Part shown: positions 28,601-33,383 of the stretch, piece after piece
Position numbering within the stretch: position 1 is the first letter of the stretch
Layout: each line of letters starts with the position of its first letter
NCBI GenBank assembly: GCA_013306675.1
Contig: JABLUY010000325.1
Coordinates: forward strand, 1 to 33,383
Length of the DNA: 33,383 bases
Source: Thraustochytrium sp. TN22
Taxonomy: Eukaryota; Sar; Bigyra; Thraustochytrida; Thraustochytriidae
Direction of reading: 5' to 3'
Notes under the pieces: model-generated
What the model was told of the DNA's origin: nothing
What the model saw: only the letters and a program-made list of their open reading frames with translations
Databases searched by the model: none
Translations under genes and position numbers: made by a program

Positions 28601-29117
28601 ACGACATATAGTTGCACGCCGGCTTGGACGCGCCGTGGGACGCGCAATATGCATCCGCCTTGATGAGCATCTCGATCTCGCTGAGCATCTCGCAGGCGCC
28701 CGAGTTCCACGCGCAGTTCAGGTTCGCATCGCACTCCGCCTGGAACTCGCACGAGCAGTCCTGGCACACCAGCGAAGAGTTGTACGCGGGAAGGCATGCC
28801 GATGTGATATTGTCCGTCACAAAGGTGCAGCGCAGGTCGCCCGCATCACCAGTCGGCATGTTCTGGCCGAAGGTCTCCGAGGTGCAGGCAACCATGTCTT
28901 CGTCGAAGGTCGCGCACTTCGTGGCGTCGAGCCCAAGCGAGGCCTCCACGCTATCATAGCATGTGCCAGACTGCCACGCACAGTACGCCGGGCCGTTGCT
29001 ATTGCACTTGATCCTGGTGCCGCAATCGCCGCATACCCCGGCGCAACCGGCGTCGGCGCCGCTCACAAGCGCGGCAGCGACCACGCCGAGCGCGAGGCCC
29101 GTGCGCGCCGCGACCAT
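25680..29117 (-). CDS. Large secreted cysteine-rich modular protein, 11 PSI-like modules (paralogue)
   Basis: Encodes 1145 aa from the ATG at 29117; the frame extends 14 codons upstream only to a TTG. The signal peptide MVAARTGLALGVVAAALVSG is followed by eleven ~100-residue cysteine modules of the same pattern as the gene at 21070-24819. The N-terminal cap (TGDAGDLRC, PAYNSSLVCQDCSC) and C-terminal cap (RDMTDLEKWNLLRDECAAA, CVPKK) align with those of the paralogue, so the whole gene was duplicated. The length difference of 104 residues equals one module. It is acidic and has no membrane span. Module 8 (SALSEYDAY) and module 9 (SKITAFDVW) pair with modules 9 and 10 of the longer copy. A GA-rich leader precedes the ATG. 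A secreted structural or adhesive role is inferred only from architecture. Confidence 0.88.
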   Translation of the reverse strand: MVAARTGLALGVVAAALVSGADAGCAGVCGDCGTRIKCNSNGPAYCAWQSGTCYDSVEASLGLDATKCATFDEDMVACTSETFGQNMPTGDAGDLRCTFVTDNITSACLPAYNSSLVCQDCSCEFQAECDANLNCAWNSGACEMLSEIEMLIKADAYCASHGASKPACNYMSYCAWSNKDETCGGAVDPMEGCNGDCTVCHNEEFCGASELFCTFEDSACRAMTEYEQWLEKESQCDGADESTCDTLSKYCKWSKASQFCKPKGSAPEVCELGCEFCADEATCGASPAVCAYSDGECLSCADSCGACATEATCTEENQCAWESGACRDMTEVEEWQYWTTTCGAYTKKNDCPKSCVWNKFQDLCLPKGSAPEDCSLICDVCADETECGGSAAGCGWLADSGVCASCADECGACLSEEACSADNLCAWDSDASTCRGMTDLEEWQHWETMCSGYSSKNECPKQDCSWNRMAGTCSAKGSEPEDCSNTCGVCADQSTCDASAAVCGWIDGTCESCEDNCAACAAEADCTSPNGCLWESDASTCRAMAAVEEWAFWTTACAQFASKDECPKGTCSWDRKDGVCGPAGKMPEDCSLDCGVCSDEAACSSSPMVCGWVAGKRGDECMACADECSACAAEADCSADNLCTWDADSSVCRGMDNVEEWQQLEDTCGVFDNKKDCPKGTCSWNRKDAVCEPAGKMPKDCALECGECGDETTCAASAAGCGWLPGRRGDECMSCEDVCGACATEATCSADNLCAWDTDTSSCRDMTDTEAFFVLVANCGAYSDSPATCDALRKSCKYDIESLTCFPAVRPPQTCEFDCAECTDSTTCDASYSRCSWDETEATCKNCDDDCAFCTSSDDCANSHLACAWDLDTTTCSALSEYDAYLKFTADCASIDDAKYCRKHSHCTYSRQAGGCVPKDVPQVCELDCSICGDESSCSGSEATCSWDAASGTCGTCDNDCGFCGDESACGGSAEDCIWKDETCSKITAFDVWTLAVSTCSGLSDSAECDAHADCVFRGDACVPDRKAPRVCELQCSRCSYETECGASPAACGWNGNKCVSCDEDCSACAAEDTCVASGNQCAWDSTSCRDMTDLEKWNLLRDECAAASEEDCTSRPLKKVCKYEAAEDPPCVPKKAAPSARLLR

Positions 29118-29512
29118 GTTGTCGCTCTCTCTCTCCCTTCCTCTCTCTTTTGCTTGCAAGTTTTTCTTCGTTTGGGGTTTGCGTCCCTCTCGGCGCTGGC
29201 CGAGGCGTGAGTGCCTAGCGGCCGAAGCGGATAGTCGCGTCTATCTTCGATGATGCTGCGTGATTGTGAAACCGTCTTCTCTCTTCACGTCCATGTACCG
29301 CGAGTGGCCCCTTCCGGCACCTGCACGCTACTTGCTGCCCACTGGCCGCTCACTGGACCATCCTCCCGGACCCAAGGTGCCAGACGGAGTGTCCGTTCAC
29401 CGGACATATCCTCATGCGGCGGCTTCCCAGGAGCGAGTTCCTTTGCCAAGACGACCAGGCGCGCGCCGCGGAGAGCGTTGCGGCATCCGCGTGGCCTGCG
29501 AGAGTGGGTGAC

Positions 29513-29563
29513 CAGGCTACGCGCAGGAGCAGGCTACGCGCAGGCGCAGGCTACGCGCAGAGG
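29513..29563. repeat. 17-bp tandem repeat, three units
   Basis: Units at 29513, 29530 and 29547 share CAGGCTACGCGCAG and differ only in the last three bases. Confidence 0.9.
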
Positions 29564-30693
29564 CATGAAATGTCGAACCGGGGCCGCGCTGGGCCGGGCG
29601 GGCCGACGCACATCGCGTCGCGTTGCGTCACGCCGTGATGAAACGAAACGATCGGGCTGACTACAGAAACTCTAGAAGGGCAGCGCACGGCCGTGGCGGA
29701 ACCAGGTATTCCGTTGCAAAAGCTTGAGATCTGGTCATCTCCAGTGCAGCCAAGCTTGCTCAGAGGTGATGGCCCGCGCCGCGCCGGAAGCGCCGCCGCG
29801 CCGGAGGGAGCGCCGACTCGTTCATTCACCGGGACCGCAGATCGTTCATTCCCACGCAAATGCAGGGATCATACCATGCCGCAGAAGGGAGCAGTTGGCA
29901 ACAAAAACAGAGCGTCGGACGCCTTTGGCGAATCTGGCCGGTGCGCCGGACGCCGTGGCGCGGGCTCGCCTGGTCACTGCAGCCGCATCACAGTGTAACG
30001 TAACGCATCTGGAGGATTCTCGACCTTCTTCCCATGGTCGTCTTCTCGCCGAGTTCTTCGTCAGGGAGCAAGGCGTTGCGCCGAAGTATTTCGCTCGCTT
30101 GCAGTATGTCGCGGGCACAAACGAATGCCAAAAAGGGACATTGACAAGGCTGCAGCGAACCAACCACTGGCACCTCGATTTGGCGCCGCCACAGTGGTCC
30201 GGGAAAAGAGGACTATTTGGAGGCCGAAGGGCAAAAAAACATTCAACACCGGGGCTTCGCATGCAGTCCCCTATCATACTACTAGCCCGGCCCTACGTGA
30301 CTTTACTTCTCAGTGCGAATGAGATGAGGTGTTGCCCACGTGGTATGATCGAATGTGCAGGCTTCGTGGTCAGAAGTCCTTATAACCATGAGAGTACCTT
30401 CGAGACACAGGACAGCAAGCTAGCTAGTTCGGTCAGGCAGACTTCACCCCCTTCGGGAGCGAGCCGCCACAGGATCTCCGAGTCGGCTCTTCTCTCCCAA
30501 ACCACACCCTCTGGCTCTCAAGGAGCTCAGATCCCTCTGTGCAGGCGACAGCCGCGCCAATTCCCGCCCAATGGGAAGCCCCCTCACAAGACAAGGTACT
30601 GGTATCCGGGTACCGTGCACTTGGATCCAGGGTACCATGGCATGCTGTACTACTACTCCATGGCCAGCTCGCTGGCCGGCCACGGCCCGATCG

Positions 30694-30707
30694 TGTGCAC
30701 GTGCACA
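30694..30707. promoter_or_regulatory. 14-bp palindrome TGTGCACGTGCACA with E-box core
   Basis: Perfect palindrome centred on CACGTG, which is the bHLH/bZIP G-box core. It lies 414 bp upstream of the Hint ATG. A role in that promoter is inferred from position. Confidence 0.4.
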
Positions 30708-30934
30708 AGCCCGGCCCGTGACCATGATGATGACAGCCCAAGCGTGCCCAAGCGCGCCCAAGCGCCGCGAAAACGGGCGCCCCCGCCAAGCAACTTGCCC
30801 TTGCAGCAGATTCACTAACTGTGAGCCCGAGAGGATGCACGTGGACCGAGGCGCACGGGGCGAGGAGCCGAACTAGAGAGCGAGCGCGGTCGCTGGCTCG
30901 ACGCCGGCCGGCGCTAGCTAGCCGGCCGGGCGGC

Positions 30935-30967
30935 CACGTGCCGGATTGGAACCGCAACGATTGGAAC
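30935..30967 (+). promoter_or_regulatory. G-box plus paired GATTGGAAC elements (inverted CCAAT)
   Basis: CACGTG at 30935-30940 is followed by two identical GATTGGAAC words at 30944-30952 and 30959-30967, spaced 15 bp start to start. ATTGG is CCAAT on the other strand. The cluster ends 153 bp before the Hint ATG, a typical NF-Y distance. Confidence 0.5.
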
Positions 30968-31028
30968 GCCAGGCGTCAGAGTGACAACTAGAGCCTAGGC
31001 CCAGCTAGTAGGAGTCGGGCCCAGAAGC

Positions 31029-31064
31029 AGAGCGGGAACCAGAGCGGGGACCAGAGCGGGGACC
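31029..31064. repeat. 12-bp tandem repeat AGAGCGGGGACC, three units
   Basis: Units at 31029, 31041 and 31053; the first has an A in place of one G. It ends 56 bp before the Hint ATG, in the promoter or 5' UTR. Confidence 0.88.
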
Positions 31065-31120
31065 TGAGGGGCGTGACCTCGGAGGCCAGCTTGAAGGATA
31101 CTAGACGAGTTGTACGCGAG

Positions 31121-32419
31121 ATGGCCGGGGTGACCGCGCTGGTGGTGGCGCTGCTGGCGGTGGCGCTCGGCCACGTCCGACTCAGCGAGGCATGCTTCAG
31201 GAGCGATGCAAGGGTCAGCATGGCCGACGGTAGCCTGAAGAGCATCAAGGACGTGCGAAGCGGCGATGCAGTGCTCTCCTTCAACGAGGCCACTGGTGTG
31301 CTCGCGAACGCGACGGTCGTGAAGCTCGTGCGGTCCGAGGCGCTCGAGCTTGCGGAGGTCAAGTTTCGCGACTCTGGCTTTTCGATCTGGTCCACGCCGG
31401 ATCACCCGTACTGGAGCCACCGCGCGCGGGCGGTCGTCTCCTTCCGCCCGAGCGAGACGTATGGCCGCTACTTACTGGAGACGGCCGAGATGCTCAAGCC
31501 GAGCGAGGTGCTTGAGGACGTGCGCGGCCTTCCGGTACACGTATCCGCGTCAATCGCGCCGGCAACAGTCGCTCCCGTGTCTGTCTTCACACTCTCACTC
31601 GCGCCCACGCACTGGTACTATGTGGAGGGCGTGCGCGTGCACAACAAAGGCGGGGTCGGGAGAGGCGCACCCGGACATAAACCTTCGTCCTCGGGGACGT
31701 TCTGGTCAAGCAGTGGCGGCTCTTACTCAACGTCGTCGTCGACGTACTATTTCAACAGCTTCAACGGGCTGCACTGGGCCAACGTAATTTTCTACAGGCC
31801 GTCCTATAGTTCGAGCCCGACGTGTCAGGCTGATCAAACCCAGCCTGGGTGCAGCAACTCGACGGAGACCTCCTTCGCCTGTGGCTGCTCAGAGGGCATG
31901 GCCGTGGGCAGTAGCGACAGCGTCGAGCACACGGCGCCAGACGCCACGTCTTACGTAACCACCTCGTTCGGCTTCGACCCATGCCCGTCGGGGGCCGCTG
32001 CAGGCATCTGCACCAACGCCTCGAGCTTCGACCCATGGTGCGTGCCCAGCTGGCCAGCGAACCTGACAGCCGGCGACGCCGGCTGGGAGCACGTTCAATA
32101 TTACATCTACTCCCATTGCGCGTCGACCTACAAAGCCTGCGCCACCGACGCGAATTGCGACGCCTACCTCAGCAACGCAACGCTCCAAAGCGTCTACTAT
32201 ATCAGCCCTCTCCAGGAAGTCTGGAAGAGCTCCAATTCCTCGCTCTATGATGCCTTCCAGCAGTGCATGAGCTCAAGTCTGGTGTGGTGCGAGTGTGACT
32301 GGGAGACCTGCGACGAGTCCGGTCTAGACTTGGCAGGCATCCTCGGCATCATAGTCTTCTCCATCTTCGGGTTGTTGGTTCTTGTCAGGGCCTGCGTTTC
32401 CTGCTTATCTAACAAGTGA
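31121..32419 (+). CDS. Type I membrane protein with N-terminal Hint (hedgehog/intein) domain
   Basis: Encodes 432 aa from the ATG at 31121; the frame opens further upstream only at a GTG. A signal peptide (1-24) is followed at once by Cys25 of CFRSDARVSMADGSLKSIKDV, the classic Hint opening (C-F-x-x-x-T/A-x-V, then GD). Further Hint landmarks are GDAVLSF (49), TPDH (92-95, the TxxH block that activates the first bond) and YYVEGVRVHN (166-175), the C-terminal block with penultimate His and terminal Asn. Lys176 follows, so there is no Cys/Ser/Thr for splicing. Residues ~176-230 are Gly/Ser-rich. The rest is a cysteine-rich, N-glycosylatable ectodomain (NST, NAS, NLT, NAT, NSS sequons). One membrane helix (~402-424) and a short tail with two cysteines end the protein. 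C-terminal cleavage after Asn175 could release Hint; this is inferred. Confidence 0.88.
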   Translation: MAGVTALVVALLAVALGHVRLSEACFRSDARVSMADGSLKSIKDVRSGDAVLSFNEATGVLANATVVKLVRSEALELAEVKFRDSGFSIWSTPDHPYWSHRARAVVSFRPSETYGRYLLETAEMLKPSEVLEDVRGLPVHVSASIAPATVAPVSVFTLSLAPTHWYYVEGVRVHNKGGVGRGAPGHKPSSSGTFWSSSGGSYSTSSSTYYFNSFNGLHWANVIFYRPSYSSSPTCQADQTQPGCSNSTETSFACGCSEGMAVGSSDSVEHTAPDATSYVTTSFGFDPCPSGAAAGICTNASSFDPWCVPSWPANLTAGDAGWEHVQYYIYSHCASTYKACATDANCDAYLSNATLQSVYYISPLQEVWKSSNSSLYDAFQQCMSSSLVWCECDWETCDESGLDLAGILGIIVFSIFGLLVLVRACVSCLSNK

Positions 32420-33383
32420 TGAAGTATTGATCCAAGCAGAAAAGGGAAAGATGGACAGGTCTTAGAGACGCAACAAAGCCCCGCCCCCGCGCAGGCCGAA
32501 GGGGGCAGGCGAGGGACGGGGTGAAAAGGGTTGTGATGTGGCCGAGAGCTGAAAGTCAGGTCGAGCCGAGTTGCGAGTCTGCCGAAGCCGCGGGGAGGCT
32601 TGGCGCCCGACTGATGGCTGCGAGGCCTGGGCAGTGATGCTGCCTAGGGCCTGTGCACGCGGTACAAAGTGGCGAGCGCCTTGGTTGGTGCGGATCTGCG
32701 CGGGGAGCAGCTCGTGGATCTCCGCGATCAGGCACTGGGTGCCTTCACGGCAGCGTGCGAAGTATTGAGTGGTCGAGCCAGGTCTCGATGAGACTTCACC
32801 GCTTGCCCGGAGTAGCCCTGGCGCCGCCCGGGCTGGGAGCGTCATACAAGGATTCCGACGGACCGGGCATCCAGGCTTCGCTCTTGTTGGTCTTCCGCCC
32901 TCGGGCCCTGTCGCACGTCATCCCTTGTGGGCAAAGGCCCACATACTCAGAAGTGCTCGGAAATTCTCTTTTTGGGTGTCGCTCTCACAAGATGCGCGCG
33001 GTCACCGCCATGGCCGACGTCCTGGAGCATGCTGAGACCGAGCTCATCGCGCGCAGCTCCTGGGGTTCTTCTCGCCCCCCGGTTTGCCTCGAAACCGTAT
33101 CAACTTTCACTTCTAAAGTCCGCACCGTCGTAGCCAGCTTCCAGAGCGCGCCTTGGGACGAGGCCGCTCCTTTTACAAGAGCGATCACGATACCGCCGAG
33201 GGGAGCACCAACCACGCCAGCGGCACACGCCGGACGCCTGCATGCACAGTGCCACGATGCTCGTTGATGTGGAGGAGTGTGAAACAACAGATGATCTTTA
33301 GTTTGAATTTGAACTTTTCGCGTGCGATGGGACTGCTCCAGCTCTTGCTAGCCAGAAGTTGCAGCTGGATCGGAACGCCGCAG
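32420..33383. other. Intergenic region at the right edge, no supported gene
   Basis: 964 bp after the Hint gene. Open frames on both strands reach about 200 codons but have mixed third positions and no domain. One plus-strand start at 32992 has about 22 codons of usage like the neighbouring genes before it degrades, and might be a first exon of a gene continuing out of the window. No tRNA or repeat array is seen. Confidence 0.5.

Larger units (their letters stand above)
29118..31120. other. Divergent intergenic region upstream of the Hint gene
   Basis: 2.0 kb between the 11-module gene (-) and the Hint gene (+). Most is less GC-rich than the flanking genes. A 350-codon open frame on the plus strand (first ATG 29769, stop 30818) has mixed third positions, shadow-like composition and no domain, so it is not called. 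Contents seen: a 17-bp triple repeat (29513-29563), a CACGTG-centred palindrome (30694-30707), a triple GCCCAAGCG repeat (~30739-30767), a second CACGTG (30935-30940), a GATTGGAAC pair (30944-30967) and a 12-bp triple repeat (31029-31064). Confidence 0.6.

Noticed and set aside
30340-30420. tRNA-like TTCGAGACA stretch
   Set aside because: No acceptor stem, D-arm or anticodon arm could be paired around it.
29769-30818. 350-codon plus-strand open frame in the Hint gene's upstream spacer
   Set aside because: Third positions are mixed unlike all neighbours, repeats and palindromes run through it, overlapping frames are equally open, and no domain or signal peptide is visible.
32985-33287. Minus-strand open frame with a GVVGAPLGGIVIALV stretch resembling a membrane segment
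   Set aside because: Starts at TTG, has codons unlike the neighbouring genes, meets an in-frame stop within about 60 bp upstream, and has no second transporter motif. A distant exon is not excluded.
1-33383. CRISPR arrays, insertion sequences or viral genes
   Set aside because: No spaced direct repeats, transposase, integrase, reverse transcriptase or viral structural motifs were found. The tandem repeats present are mini- and microsatellites without spacers.

Overview
The window looks like nuclear DNA of a GC-rich, intron-poor microbial eukaryote. Nine long, apparently intronless protein genes can be supported. They include clearly eukaryotic families: a FYVE-type phosphoinositide kinase (Fab1/PIKfyve), a mitochondrial i-AAA protease (Yme1), a DZIP1/Iguana-type ciliary protein, a mitochondrial carrier, and several secreted or GPI-anchored cysteine-rich proteins. 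A flagellated stramenopile such as a labyrinthulomycete (thraustochytrid) is my best guess. This rests on gene content, GC-rich coding sequence and lack of introns, not on a marker gene. The standard genetic code fits throughout. Starts were set at ATG; several reading frames are open further upstream but only through GTG or TTG.

Layout. At 61-849 (+) lies a short coiled-coil protein with a mitochondrial presequence (possibly mS26-like), open to the window's left edge upstream of its ATG. It converges on the very large Fab1 gene (1638-8528, -). A 1.86-kb divergent spacer separates Fab1 from YME1 (10391-12706, +). YME1 converges on a small secreted, probably GPI-anchored protein with a Ly6/uPAR-like (LU) cysteine signature (13392-14096, -). 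A 304-bp divergent promoter with two palindromic elements separates that gene from DZIP1 (14401-17976, +). DZIP1 converges on a second small GPI-type cysteine-rich protein (18093-18809, -), followed on the same strand by a mitochondrial carrier (19309-20217, -). Next come two tandem paralogues for large secreted cysteine-rich modular proteins (21070-24819 and 25680-29117, both -), with 12 and 11 modules. After a 2-kb spacer lies a type I membrane protein whose mature N terminus should be a Hint (hedgehog/intein) domain (31121-32419, +). The last ~960 bp hold no gene I can support.

How the genes fit together. The left third is housekeeping: endolysosomal lipid signalling and mitochondrial proteostasis or translation. 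From 13.4 to 32.4 kb, five of seven genes encode secreted or membrane-anchored cysteine-rich proteins, which looks like a cell-surface neighbourhood. The most unusual items are the N-terminal Hint protein, the LU-like protein outside animals, the modular paralogue pair with signs of module exchange, and a ~420-residue low-complexity insertion inside the Fab1 kinase domain.
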